Position numbers and translations under genes: made by a program. A DNA stretch of 64,000 bases from Bactrocera neohumeralis (lineage: Eukaryota > Arthropoda > Insecta > Diptera > Tephritidae), in NCBI RefSeq assembly GCF_024586455.1, contig NC_065920.1, forward strand, positions 48,195,824 to 48,259,823, read 5' to 3'. Each line of letters begins with the position of its first letter. The first letter of the stretch is position 1. Under the pieces are notes generated by a model. The model was not told the DNA's origin. It did not search any database and worked only from the letters and a program-made list of their open reading frames with translations. Below are positions 1 through 11,369 of the stretch, in pieces.

Positions 1-312
1 TAGCGTTACTTTAGACAATAATACGCACTACTTCTGAAGCTTCAGTTTGCTTGGCAACTATATGCTATAGTGGCCCGTTATTGGCGACTCCGACAAATGA
101 GCAGCTACTTTGGAAGAAAAGGATGTGTGCAAAATTTTAGAGCAATATCTCAAAAACTGTGGCAATGGACGGACAGGTAGACGGGTATGACTGAATCGAC
201 TCAGCTCATCATCATGGTCAATTATAATTATATATACTTTAAAGGTTTTCAAATGTTTAATTTTGGGTGTTAAAAACATCTTGGTAAACTTAATATACTC
301 TGTGCAGGGTAT
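1..312 (+). repeat. H2 repeat, 3' end
   Basis: This is the last part of a non-coding repeat family I call H2, seen again near 17.2, 26.5, 11.9 and 35.2 kb. Shared landmarks are a phrase around CTATATGCTATAGTG, a run of CAGACGG/GACAG-like words followed by 'gactcagctcat', and a terminal palindrome that here reads TATACTCTGTGCAGGGTATA. The palindrome is less perfect than in other copies. The left part lies outside the window. Confidence 0.7.
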
Positions 313-588
313 AAAAATTAAAGTGTTCGTATGATTTGTCTACGAGTTACATCTGCATTCGAATAGGAAAATTTTGTGAAAAATCTGTTTAAAGATAAAG
401 GAAAGTTTTAGAGGCTGTAACTCAAAATTTTTTTGAAATAATCATTTAAAATATTAGTACTTTGTTTTCAAAGTAATAGATAATCCAAATATGCAAAAAA
501 AAATAATGATTTTTATCAAAGTTTCACATAGGTTTGCCACTTAAAAAACTATTAAAATATACTTATAAGACTTTCATCTCATCCTTCA
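313..588. other. AT-rich spacer
   Basis: AT-rich unique-looking sequence with homopolymer A runs. I see no coding-like frame and no recognisable repeat. Confidence 0.6.
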
Positions 589-712
589 TGAGATCTCTCT
601 CTCTCTCTCCCCTTTCTGTCAGAATATATTCGTATTTATCTTTGTAATTTCTGTTAGTATCGTTATCGGCTATAACCGCGTAACGGTGTCTACGCCAATA
701 AAGAAGAAGATC
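589..712 (+). mobile_element. RTE-like LINE 3' tail with (CT)n
   Basis: A (CT)n tract at about 592-610 is followed by the 3' terminus of the window's RTE-like LINE: 'cggctataaccgcg', then 'tgtctacgccaataaag', ending AATAAAGAAGAAG. The same ending occurs at 8.59, 29.27 and 42.37 kb on + and at 25.19 and 48.73 kb on -. Only non-coding 3' sequence is present. Confidence 0.75.
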
Positions 713-2000
713 TCTATCAGCAGTTATGAAACTCTGATATCATCTCTAGAGGGCCTTATCCAACTGCTGATGAACCGTAATTGGTTACCAAATTTAATTC
801 ACGAAAGTTAAGTAGTGGCTAAATTTTAAATCTGTACAATTGAATCTACTCGCCTCGGATATTTTCCAGATATTCTGGTTATCTTTAACCAAAACTTTAG
901 CAGAAACACTTTAGAAAGTCATTTGATTTTGTCGTAGCAGCGACATAAAAAACTGCCCTATATATTTTTGCAGAATGCTTCCAAGTACTGAGGCATTGGT
1001 GGAAAAGAAATCCGGATATCTACTGCTTAAGCTGAACCGATTGTTGCTAGAACGCAGCAGCTTATCGAATGCTGTTGTAGTTTCGATTTCTACCATGCAA
1101 CAGAACTTACTTAAAATCACTTTCGATACTGATTTATAAGACGAAATCTTTATAAAGTTTTACGTCCAATATTTTTGATTTCCACAAAGGTTACAAAAGA
1201 CATACAGACCATATTTTCGTTATGCTTCATTATTCAGTTAAGAAAAGTGGATACTAGATACATATAGAAGAACTTTTGGAGTATATTGCTTTCGCTTTTA
1301 CTGTAACAGATATTAGCCTTATGGCCTTATGGCTCCTCCATAATGAGTATGTTTTCAATAGTGTATTATTGGAAGCGATTTCAAAATTGAAAAAGGTTAG
1401 TTTTTTAATATTTCGGTATAAATTTACTACAGTCAAGATAAATATTCATTTGTAACATATTTGGCGTATTTAAAAAAGTGAAATTCCCTTCAATTTCGAC
1501 TTCGACTAGTTGGTAATCGGCTCCAATGGCCGACGACTAATGGATTTTGGGGGAAACTTTTATTTTCCGGAATATGACGGAGTATTCGACACTGGTGGCA
1601 CAAGGCCGTTCACTATTAGAAACAACTGTCCTGTTTTATTCTTGTTTAAGCTCAACTGTCATTAATAATTACATTATTTCAACCGGATTTTCCGAAAGAG
1701 CGAAATCGGACGACAACCACGCCTACTTTTCAAATTACAAAATTTTAAAATCCATCTGAGTCGTTTACAGTATTTTAACTTTTATATTCAATCTGAGTCT
1801 TTTACTTTACAATATACAAATCAAACATGAAATTATCAGAATAAAACTTTGCAAAAATAGGTTTTTCATCTAACGCCCAAAACTTGTCGAAATCGGACTA
1901 TAATTATTCAAGAACCCACACGCCAATTGTGTGGACCCCAGTGTATATGGCTGAATTTTCACCGAACATATCGATAAATCGGTCTATCGGTAAATATAGG
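713..2000. other. Spacer with H1-like fragment at its right end
   Basis: No gene is apparent. Roughly 1690-2000 contains H1-family words ('accacgcctac', 'ccatctgagtc', 'aacatatcg') that recur at 8.65 and 30.12 kb. The rest is unassigned AT-rich sequence; short open frames near 911-1436 show no family similarity that I recognise. Confidence 0.5.
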
Positions 2001-2490
2001 GTTTGTCCGGAAAGTAATAGGACTGAGTCGATTTAAAAAAATTTATTGAACCAATCGTTACAGTTTCTTAAAAACTTTCAAAATAGGCTCCTTCTGCGTC
2101 GATGCAGCGCTGCCAGCGCGATTTGCAAGCATTGAAGGCGTCACGGAAGGCATTCTCCGGAATAGCTTCGAGAGCCGAGGTGCATGCTGCTTGGATCCCC
2201 TCTGTCGTCTCAAAATGCTTGCCATTCATCGGCCTTTTCAGCCCTTGGTTAGGTAAATATTCACAAGAAAGGCAATGTGAGCCGGGGCGTTGTCGTGGTG
2301 CAGCTTCTAATCGGCTGCGCTGTCTTGTCGGAGTCGATTGATCCTTCCTTTGAGTTTCTTGAGGACTTTCCACGTAAAACTTGGCGTTGACGGTTTGTCC
2401 AGGCGTAACAAATTCATGATGGACGATGCTTTTGACGGCAAAATAGACAATGAGCATCGTTTTCACTTTGGATTTGCTCATTCATCAGCG
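2001..2490 (-). mobile_element. Mariner lineage A, 3' transposase fragment
   Basis: The - strand encodes a broken mariner transposase C-terminal half. It opens with SKSKVKTMLIVYF, continues through VHHEFVTPGQTVNAKFY, and ends with KHFETTEGIQAACTSAL and a terminal CIDAEGAYFE block, all typical of the DD34D mariner/SETMAR-like group. The central part is frameshifted (the region that should hold the HDN...PDLAP catalytic block is scrambled) and the N-terminal DNA-binding half is absent. The terminal inverted repeat GTTTGTCCGGAAAGTAATAG lies at 2001-2020 and is matched in inverted orientation at about 11.83-11.85 kb. Inactive remnant. Confidence 0.88.
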
Positions 2491-2499
2491 ACCTCTCCT

Positions 2500-3895
2500 G
2501 GTACTGTATCTTTTTACCTCAAATGTATGAAGTCAACGCATTACTTCCCCTAGTCCGCATAAACCTAATATTTAGATTTTCAAACATCCGCATATCTTTA
2601 TATCATATAACTGTATTGGTCAACCTGTGAGGTTTCTTAATTTGTGAATTGCTCGAGAAACACCTTGTTCTTTTAGACAATTTTTTCGCATTGAATATTA
2701 CTTATTTTAGAAAAAAAGCTTTCGTGTGCTTGCTCAGAACTGTTAAAAAGTTTACAAAATTTCACCTTATATACATACTATGTATGTATGTATAATTTAT
2801 GTGCATTGCGAGTCTATAGTACAGCGCTCATAAGTAAATAAGACAATATATGGTATAAAAAGAATGAATAAAAATAAATTACAAAAACACACCTACATAC
2901 ATACATGCATATATACAGCTCTCAAACATTTGTAAAAACCTACGGCAAACAACACTATACCCTACATATGAATACACTCTCTACAAATGCTATGTAGACT
3001 AATACAACAATTTTAACGCGATAAACACAACAACTTTTACATACATACAAACATTTACAAATACTGTATACCCAATATAAGTTATATACAATTTTTTGTA
3101 CATTTTTTATGCATTTCATTTATTTTTCTATTGAAACTTAATGAAACTGAAGAACATCGCAACTTATGCAAATTCTAACTTAATTTGCGAAATGAAAAAT
3201 ATATATTTAAAAATATAAATTACAAAAAAAAACGCAAAAATACGTCTTATTGTATTAAGTATTCACAATTCATGTAACTGTATCTAAAATATATATTAAA
3301 ATATTTATGTGTGTGTACTTATTACTCATAAAATTACTATTTATTGTGTTTCACAATTTCAGTGTATATTCTTGAATTAATTAATCAAATAAAATACTTA
3401 CAATAACTTTTTAATTAAACATCATAATAATAACAACAACAGCAACAACATATAATGTATGCATAGTTGATAATACTAAATGTTACTTATATATACATAA
3501 ATAGAGTGTATATAAATTATACTCAAAAAGAAATAAAGCAACAGAAAAGGTAAGAAACACAACAAGAATAAGTAACACAATTTCGCATAAAACACAAACA
3601 TGTTCGAAATAGTTTCACAAAAATACCGCAACTAACTATAAATAAAATAATAAAGTAAAACATGCCCATAAAAATTATAAAAAAAGTATATTTATTTATT
3701 TTTCCCTTTACTAGTGGCTAATATTTATATGGGTTCTATCCAAAGCTAACTAAAGTTTCATAGCGTCTTCGATTCGCTATTTTATTTCTCGCTATATTTG
3801 AACTCTTTGCTCTCTTGGCGATGTATTCTATGACAGCAAGTAACTAGTACTATGAGCAAAAAGTAGTAAGACTTTGTTCAATAATTTCAAAATGT
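2500..3895. other. AT-rich region, no gene
   Basis: About 2550-2640 resembles an H1 fragment ('ccgcat...tttatatcat...tggtcaacctgtgag'). From about 2700 to 3860 the sequence is extremely AT-rich with scattered CATA/TATG microsatellite (2775-2800, 2890-2915) and no supported coding frame. Confidence 0.6.
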
Positions 3896-3899
3896 TTAA

Positions 3900-4760
3900 T
3901 TTGTTCTTAAAAACCTACATATGTCATTGTCCTCGAAGTAATCCCCATTGGCCTTAATACACTTGTGTCGTTTTTTTCCAATACTCGAAACAGTTGTTAA
4001 GGTCAATTTCCGGAATAGCCCTCAATGCGCATAGCGCTTCACAATTAATATATTTAATTGACTCAAAACGGTTTCCCCGGAGCAGTCGTTTGAGTTTGCT
4101 AATAGACAGTTTGGCCGGGCGGGCCCTCGATAATCGAAAACTGTCAACATAAGCTTGAGCTTTTACTTGCTTTGACATGGTTTTTTCAGCTTCGACTCAC
4201 CTTTGCCACGATATTCGGCGGCTTGGTCGTCTGTTTCCGGGTCATAAGCATAGATCGAAGGCTCGTCGACAGTAATAATACGTTTAATGACATCCTGGCA
4301 TTCGGAAAGCATTGTTTCACAGACGTTAATACGACGCTGTTTTTCAAAAAAATTGAGTGATTTTGGAACCAATCGCTTTTCTTAGACCCAAATGATGCTT
4401 CCGATTCGCAAGTACTAATTCTTTTATTTTATTGACGTGTTGATCATCAGTTGATGTTGAAGGCCGTTCTGGACGTGGTTCGTCGTCAACGCGTTCTCGG
4501 CCCTCTTTGAATAATTTTTACCAATCAAAAACACTTGCTCGCGACAAACAATTATCACCGAAGGCCTTTTCCAACATTCTGAACGTTTCGGCACCAGAAA
4601 TTTGATTCTGCACACAAAATTGAATGGAATGTCTTTGTTGAATAGTTTCACATTCATTATGAAATGGCAAGTCAAGCTGAGTAAAAATGGTCTCCAATCA
4701 CCTGCGCTAATGACGGTAACATCGAAAAATGCAGACATTTTATGGACGTTTTCGCCATAC
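3900..4760 (-). mobile_element. Mariner lineage C, degenerate near-complete copy
   Basis: Reading the - strand from about 4750 down to 3900, frames with stops and frameshifts give mariner blocks in the right order: an N-terminal part with FCVQNQISGAE-like and AFGDNCLSRASVFDW-like matches, KIKELVLANRKHHLG, RRINVCETMLSEC, then the IITVDEPSIYAYDPET block that carries the first catalytic Asp, and a C-terminal EYWKK block. The copy is full of frame breaks and lacks an intact catalytic centre, so it is an old pseudogene. A related N-terminal fragment lies near 33.0 kb on the same strand. Confidence 0.85.
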
Positions 4761-4899
4761 TAATGCACAGATAACTTCCAGATAATTAAAATATACTTTT
4801 TTGTCATATTTGGTTGTCGACGAGAATGAGTAAGTTGTTTTCGAGACAAAAAAAAAAACGAACTAAGTAATATTATCCTGGTGATGACTGCATTTAGGA

Positions 4900-5340
4900 T
4901 GAAGAAGAGATTCAAGTTCTGTCTACTATTTGATGCCTGAAATTGCAGCTCGAGATCTCGGTACATTTGGTCACTTCCCATACATTGCATCAACCAATGG
5001 ATTTATTGAGAGAACACTTCGGTGAGCGGGTAATTCACGTTTCAGGCCAGTCGACTGGTGATAACACACTTGATTGAGTGATAACACACTTTTAGACTTT
5101 TTCCTGTGGGGATATCACGCGTGTCACTCACCAGTTATCAGTCAAAATGCTCAACCGAGTAATTGAAAATTGGACTCAGGGGATGGACCATCGGAGACGT
5201 AGGCAACACCAATATTTGAAAGAGATAATCTTTAAAAAATAAATGCTAAAAAATGTTCTTTCGAATGACAATAAATATTTCTCATTAAATTTGAAGTTTC
5301 TGTTTTTTTCTTTCAAAAATTAGGGAACCGCGAAATGCAT
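4900..5340 (+). mobile_element. D,D(41)D mariner, 3' fragment
   Basis: Pieces match the other D,D(41)D copies: YLMPEIAARDLGT-like sequence near 4930, then the 'ttgagagaacacttcggtga' block, 'gacttttt cctgtggggatat' (the LDFFLWG catalytic block), and the 3' non-coding end 'gacaataaatatttctcatt'. An internal part is deleted and the frame is broken. The same 3' non-coding end is found near 17.15 and 17.6 kb. Confidence 0.75.
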
Positions 5341-6837
5341 CACCCTTTTATTGTGGATTTCGTGCGTATTAATTCTTCCTAACGTTCTTGCCATCTATAT
5401 TTGGCGATAAAGCATTCTCCGAACCGGAAATGAATTTTGGGTGAATTTTTTCAAGATAGAGATACCCTCATAGGTTTGTAATAGGCAGTAGAGGCCCGAC
5501 TCATTGGAATTGTTTCCTGTGGATCTTGGGTAGAGATTGGAATCGAAGCAATAGCCAAACCTATATAGAATTAGAATTTATTAGCACCGAAGTATCCTGA
5601 TACACTTTGTCTGCATTTACTACACTGTGATTCTTGAAGTCCAAAGATAAGGTCTTCAAGGTTTATTAGAAGCTCTTTACCCCATATATTCTAATATTCC
5701 ATTATTCTTGATGCTAAAGCAGAGCATTGAAAAGCAACACGCATTGCTTCGTACACTGATTGTAAGCACTTTAACGAGATCCCCACTTTATGAACTGTGT
5801 CCGGCATTAATTATGCACATTAACGTGCCGACCGACTGACAGTCAATACACGCCGCTTTTCATTGAGTTCAAATTTTAAGTTATTAAAAGTAAGAATAAA
5901 AAATAAATAGATATAACAATAAAATTTAAAGAAATAAAAGCAACATGCAACCGAAGTGGAGGGGGTAAACAGAAATTAATATTCGTGTACACGTTCCAAC
6001 ATTGGAATTTTATTTATTTGTGTACAAAATGCGAGGAGTTAAACACTGGTATAAAGCGCACTGTCGGCTCTGGCGTCCATAGGCATTCGCTGATAAGCCG
6101 ATCGAATGAATGCGCCGCATAGTCGCAGGGAAATTGTGGGAAGCTGCGTGTTTTCGCTCTTGTGGTATGCAACAGTTTGATGCCAATTCACAAGCTCGCA
6201 ACACAGCACTGCAGAAGAACATAAAAAAACAACAACAACCGCATATGTGGAAATGTGAAAGGCGAGAAGATGGTCGCGTTGGTGGTTGCAGGGTTGGACG
6301 GTGCAGCGCAATGTAATGTCCATCGGCATTCGCGTGCCGTACCGGACGGCGACATACATTGATGAGCGTGTTGACAATCCATATTGTTGTTGTTCTCGCA
6401 ATAATTACCACTGAATGCAGGCAAGTTTGCTTGAAGATATGTACGCTTGTATTATTTGTTTACATTTTACTACCCCAATCATGTCAATTAATGATGCTTA
6501 CTCTTGAGCTCACACTTCTTCACACCAACACCACACAGATGTACATGTCAATAGTACATTCGGTACAGCCGTAAACGCGTGGGTGGCGAGTTCTTTGACG
6601 CTGTTATGTCAAAAGGTCAATAACAGCATTTTAACAGTGATACAATGGCACTGTGTTAATTCGCACAGTATTCAAGGAATGTGTTAAAATTATTAAAAAT
6701 TTAAGAGTAGTTAAATTCTGTAAGTAAAATTAATTTACTTTAGATCCGAGCTGAACAACACTCTGATAAAATGTTACTGTTAAAATTATTTAAAATTTAA
6801 AGAGTTCACAGTGGTTGTAAATTACAACTGCTTTATC
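5341..6837. other. Unique spacer with a GC-richer island
   Basis: No repeat family was recognised. The part from about 5800 to 6600 is less AT-rich than its surroundings and has overlapping open frames on both strands (up to 133 codons on -), but none shows family motifs and competing frames are equally long, so I do not call a gene. It could be regulatory or upstream non-coding sequence of the downstream transporter gene. Confidence 0.4.
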
Positions 6838-7330
6838 ATGGAGAATCAGACCTTGAAAGTATCTACACTACGGAAGTGGATGCTTAGCTATGCTCTAGGA
6901 AGGAAGGAAGGAAGACTAGGCCGAGAGCAAAACTCTGTGAAAAGATGAAGAAGACGAAGGCGCTCTATAAAGCTGCGGTCAAAGTCTATGAAAGATTTAA
7001 TTCCAAGTTCAACCAAACGAAGTAGGCAGAGGAAAGCTTGAAAGCGATAGAACTGAAGTTGCTCTTTCCAAGATTAGATGAAGACCCAAGCACGCGGGCT
7101 ATCGGTAAAGGAAGTGGTTGCAAAAATTCATGGCCTGTAGAGGGCGCCGTTTTGGAAATAGTGGACCGTAGTTTTTTCCGAAGGCGCTCATACCTCGTTC
7201 GGTAAAACCGGAGCAGGCATAACGGTTCCTCAGAAGACAAAATCTTGATGTACCGACGGAAGATTGAAGAGAAGACAGTATCACCAATTTGAAAAGCCTG
7301 TTGGAGCTGTTGAAGCATTTAGATTTTATT
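6838..7330 (+). pseudogene. Coding-like remnant, family unknown
   Basis: The + strand reads as a protein-like text interrupted by frameshifts: an ATG at 6838 opens MENQTLKVSTLRKWMLSYAL, and further frames give KVYERFNSKFNQT, SLKAIELKLLFPRLDEDPS and similar charged, helix-like stretches. No single frame stays open beyond about 60 codons. I do not recognise the family; a retroelement gag remnant or a decayed host sequence are both possible. It is described only as a coding-like relic. Confidence 0.3.
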
Positions 7331-7599
7331 GTTCTGGAGCTTAGATTTTTTAAGAGTTCGATGTATGCATGTGTGGAATAGAACTACATATATCTATTAA
7401 ATATTGTAAAAATTCCGAAAGAGATTATGCAATCATGAACAGCGAAACATCATTCAAAAATTCATTAGAACGACCTTTCGTCAATATCTTCCATTATATG
7501 GATGGACTCTGTATAAAAAGATCAGTAAAAGAAATCCAATATTTTTCGTATTAAATTAAATTTTTTATTAAGCATAGATAGAATGATCCTATTTAGGTT

Positions 7600-7905
7600 T
7601 AATTTCCACTTGTTTTTTTTCTTCAAAAACTTGTTTTCATTATGAAGATAGTTTCATAATGCCAAACAAATGTGGTAGTTGAATTTCACTAGCTTCTCTT
7701 GAGACGAATTTTCTACCAGCAACCCGTAGACTCTTCACCCTTACAACCCCGCATCCGGAGCTTCTTGTGAGCCATTACCGATCTGTGTGGTGTCATCCTT
7801 ATGGAACACAATTCCTTTTCTATTGATCAGTTCTGGGCGATTGTTTCCTTCGGACGGTGGCCTCACTTTCTAAATGGTTTGATGGACATATCTTTCAAAC
7901 CACTA
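7600..7905 (-). mobile_element. Mariner C-terminal fragment
   Basis: The - strand gives PELINRKGIVFHKDD followed after frame breaks by LASREA-like and QLPHLFGIMKLSS-like text. This matches the mariner layout 'NRKGV.FHQDN...' and the C-terminal 'FG.RGIMKLPS' block. The HQDN motif reads HKDD, and several stops interrupt the frame. A short, decayed fragment of a mariner lineage different from A and B. Confidence 0.5.
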
Positions 7906-8224
7906 AAGCAAGTAAAGAAAAAGTCTTATTAGTATTTCCTCGTACACTGTGAAAATGGGTAAAATCAGATAATAACCATGCCCACTAACCATATAATGGT
8001 AATATTGAAATTTGCTAAAAGTGCGATAACTCATTGAATAAATTAGCCACAAACATTCAATTGCACAATAAGGATGGCAAGGAAGAGCTGTATTGGAGCC
8101 GGTCAAAAATTGTCGTGGCCCCGCCCACTTTGCGTTGAAATCACATATTTCAGGAACTACTTAATCACTTTCAACAAAATTTTGGTGAGTGAGGTTATCC
8201 AATTATTATTGTTGTATGCTATGG
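7906..8224 (+). repeat. H1 repeat, left arm of interrupted copy
   Basis: H1 words are present in order: 'gggtaaaatcagataataac', 'atgcccactaacc', 'actaaaa/gctaaaagtgcg', 'gtggccccgcccact', 'catatttcaggaacta'. The same order occurs in the fuller copies at 18.2-19.1 and 29.3-30.3 kb. The repeat stops near 8224 where a LINE 3' end begins, and it resumes near 8612. Confidence 0.7.
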
Positions 8225-8596
8225 AAGCAAACAAAGACTAAATTCTACAAGTAGCTCCTCATTCCCGTCCTGCTATATGGTGCAGAGGCATGGACGATGA
8301 CAACATCTGATAAATGGGCGTTACAAACTTTCGAGAGAAAGGTTCTGCGGAAGATTTATGGTCCTTTGCGTAGTTCAGCGAAGTAAGACACAGAAGCTAC
8401 GCTAGTTAAGTCATGTCGTCCGAATGGATGAAAACATTCCAGCTCTAAGTGTATTCGACACAGTACCCGCCGGCGGAAGTAGAAGAAGCGACCTAAACTC
8501 CGTTGGAAAGGCCAGATGGAGAAGGAACGGGCTGCACTTGGAATCTCTTTTACCGCGTGAGTGGTGTCTACGCCAATAAAGAAGAACAAGATAAAA
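8225..8596 (+). mobile_element. RTE-like LINE 3' end inserted in H1
   Basis: Plus-strand frames give TFERKVLRKIYGPLRS, then (after breaks) RPKLRWKGQMEKERAALG, the conserved C-terminal block of the RTE-like LINE seen intact at 55.2-55.5 kb. It ends in the family's 3' terminus 'tgtctacgccaataaagaag'. Multiple stops show that it is dead. It lies between two parts of one H1 repeat. Confidence 0.85.
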
Positions 8597-8611
8597 AAGA
8601 AATAAGGAAGA

Positions 8612-9150
8612 AGATACTATGAAAATTTATGAAATCGGTTGCCAACCACGCCTACCTTCCATATAACAAACTTTTTAATTCCATCTGATTCTTTCACTTT
8701 CTAGTATTATAGTACGAACTATAACTTTTCAAGGACTCACACCCCAAATCTGTGCAAACCAATCCATATGACTGATTTTTTACCGAACATATCGGTAAGT
8801 CCGTGATTTCTAGTATTGAAATTCGAAGAGAATATTTTTGTGATGACAGCATGCCGCTGAGCCAAAAGTGGGTAAAATCGAGTTAACAATTCCCTTAGCT
8901 ACCACATACCTAATATAAATATTTTCAAACTTCCGGTTGACTTTATACCTCATCTATCGAATATATGTAAGAAATTTTATGAAATTCCAAAATAATCTCT
9001 TTCTAATAATAGTGTATCTTCTTGCCTCTGATTGTAGATGCAATTATTCCTAATTTTAGTTAAAATATATACGAAAATCCCGTTCATCGTTATACCTTGC
9101 AAGAGCATAAAATGTTCGCATACACTCGTACTTAGATCTTGCTCACATGT
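8612..9150 (+). repeat. H1 repeat, right arm
   Basis: Continuation of the H1 copy that starts at 7906: 'gaaatcggttgccaaccacg', 'cctaccttccatataac', 'ttccatctgattc', 'acttccggttgactttatac', ending near 9095-9150 with 'gcaagagcataaaatgttcg' and 'actcgtacttaga', a diverged form of the H1 terminus. Confidence 0.65.
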
Positions 9151-9299
9151 TTTTAATACGAAATCTTATCTTACAAATAATAAATTTACTTACACAACGC
9201 GGGATATACATATATTAAGCACTTGAAAAATTATGGATATATTTTTACTAGACCTTACATAAAGTTGAACAGTATTAGTGCTTTATTATCTACATTTAA

Positions 9300-9760
9300 T
9301 ATTACTTTACTCGATTTACAGATTTACACTGAGTTTCAGCGCTGTGCACCCACTGTTAAGTGTCTATTATTCGTGCACGAACGCTGTTAACGTTAACATG
9401 CGTGTATTTATTGTGACTTCTATTTAGTTGATGGTTTTGCTGCAGATGCGCAGCAGCTTCCTGCTTCCTGAATGAATGTTACAAGTTGCCAATACGTTTA
9501 CGTTGACTATGCTACCACAGCGTTGGTAGTTGGCTCCATTGTTGGTTAATGATGTTCGGCCGGTGAAGTTGTGGCAGTCGCCGCGTTTAGTTGCATTTTG
9601 TGCCTCCGCTTAAATAGACGTTGAAGCGGTTGAAAAGCGCGAAAACTTTGCTTATCGAAGTGTTAGATATAGTGATGTGCGCAAGATATGAAAAGAAAAG
9701 TTTTCAAAATATTAGACTTGAAATGAATATGTAATTTCATTTAATACAAGGAAAAGTAAA
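9300..9760 (+). promoter_or_regulatory. Candidate upstream promoter/5'UTR region of the Oatp gene
   Basis: A unique, GC-richer block in otherwise AT-rich DNA, about 2.5 kb upstream of the first coding exon. It has no long coding frame. A TTAAATAG word at about 9611 precedes 'gacgttgaagcgg' and a 5'UTR-like stretch. A splice acceptor just before the first ATG (12199) implies at least one upstream non-coding exon, and this block is the best visible candidate. This is inference only; no transcript evidence is available to me. Confidence 0.25.
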
Positions 9761-10081
9761 ATAAATCGCCGAGTTTTAAGAAATAATAAATAATAAAATA
9801 ATATAATAATTAAGTAAAGAAATATGAAATAAACATAAAAATAATATGCACTAAAAAATTCACAAAATTGATTAATATATATTTTTTGATGAAATAAATT
9901 TAGTGAATCACATATATTACATACTTCTAAAATAAATATTTATTCATTAAATAAATTGGCATGAGGTAGAAGTATACGGAAATAAGAATATGAAGAGATT
10001 GTGTATGCAATTTTATGAAAAAGTGAAATTATGAATTGAACTACAAATATGCAAAAAATTATTAAAAAATAAGAAAAGACG
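9761..10081. other. AT-rich spacer
   Basis: Very AT-rich sequence of A and T runs with no coding-like frame and no repeat that I can name. Confidence 0.6.
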
Positions 10082-10761
10082 TTAAGGGGGTGTTCTGGTC
10101 TAGACGCATGAATTTTAGGCATTTTTTAAAGTAAGGTAAAAAAAATGAAAAACATTTTTACTATCCATTTTTTTATGTTTTTTATTGACATTTTAATAAT
10201 AAAAAAAAAAATTGCAAGAAAAAAAAACAAAACTCGTCGAGATACGGGCCGGTGGAGTGGGGGCTTCAAAAAAAAACGGTGCGTCCTGGTTGACGTGATT
10301 TCAACCCTTGTAGAGATCTAAAACACAAAAAACAAGAAAATTCTTCATTAGTAAGGATGTCGTTATCGGGTTGACCATTTTCAAAAAAAAAAAGTAACAA
10401 AATGGCGTCGACTTGAAAAAAAAAATTTTTTGACCCGATTTTTTCGACCTTTTCGAATTTTTTAAAAATACTTCAAATCAAAATTTTTGGAAATCCAAGG
10501 CAGACACGATAGAGCAAGAAAAGAAGTATATATAGTATACCAAATTTCAAAGGAATCGGCTTAGTAGAACTTGAGATATCATGTCAACCACCTCAAAAAA
10601 AGTAGTTTCGGGACAATTCTACTGACGTGGCGTCCGACGTCACAAAATCGCCTGTATCTCCGAAAATAAGTCGAATTTTGAAAAATCCTTCGTCTAAACT
10701 TTCAAAATATGCAACAAAAAAATCGATTTTTTCAAAATCCTAGACCAGAATACCCTCTTAA
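10082..10761. mobile_element. TTAA-flanked MITE (piggyBac-like)
   Basis: A 672-bp non-coding element (10086-10757) is flanked on both sides by TTAA (10082-10085 and 10758-10761). Its ends are inverted repeats: the left begins GGGGGTGTTCTGGTCTAG and the right, read inward on the other strand, begins GAGGGTATTCTGGTCTAG. The interior holds A-rich runs and 'gacccgattttttcgac' words but no transposase frame. TTAA target duplication is the mark of the piggyBac superfamily, so a non-autonomous piggyBac-like MITE is the best fit. A diverged relative starts at 14238. Confidence 0.8.
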
Positions 10762-11039
10762 CTTTGTTTGGACCGAAGCTATAACATCCTGTTCACTTAT
10801 TTTGCAACTGTGGTGTTTAGAGGCTGTTTTTTGCTAATTTTGGTTTGCTAAAACCGCAAATGATAATAAAAATTTCCTAACACGTAGGATTATTTGTGTT
10901 GTGGTCAAATCACCACGATTTAATAAAATGGCAAAAATAGCTGTGAGTGATGGAAATTGTTTGAACTCAAATTCTTAATTAGGACACCTCAAATACCCTA
11001 CATACCTCTTAGCACATCAGTCGAAGAATTTTATTTCAG
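10762..11039. other. Spacer
   Basis: Moderately AT-rich sequence with no coding-like frame and no named repeat. Confidence 0.5.
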
Positions 11040-11369
11040 ATTTGTTGAGTAGTGTTATCAAAGGTTATGTTGTTTAGTAACTATATAGTGCTCCGAACTA
11101 AGCAATTTCTTCGGAGATTGTACCGTTATTTTGGATAATATTCCATGCCAAAGTTTGTGAAGATATTTCGTTAAATAAAAAATTTGGTTCTTCGTGAGAA
11201 AATGCAAAATTTCAGACCGATTCTGAGGAACTAAACAACAGTCGTTGGGTTTTACGTGAGTACCTGCTGACGACGGCTCTTCGCCGAGGTGCTTAAAAGC
11301 ACATATGTAGATTAAAACAATTCGTTGATGGCACTTTTTCCAATTTGTCGGGTTCGAGGCCGACCTGAA
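11040..11369 (+). repeat. H2 repeat, left arm of interrupted copy
   Basis: Contains the H2 unit words 'aactatatagtgctccg', 'caatttcttcggagatt', 'ccatgccaaagtttgtgaag' and 'atttcgttaaat', parallel to the 154-bp units at 25.8-26.46 kb. A lineage-A mariner follows and the H2 terminus reappears at about 11.93-12.11 kb. Confidence 0.65.

Noticed and set aside
2102..2553. Two + frames of 71-79 codons
   Set aside because: Shadows of the - strand mariner fragment.
6010..6424. Overlapping frames of 78-133 codons on both strands
   Set aside because: Competing frames of equal length in a GC-richer patch, no motif, no splice logic; better explained by base composition.
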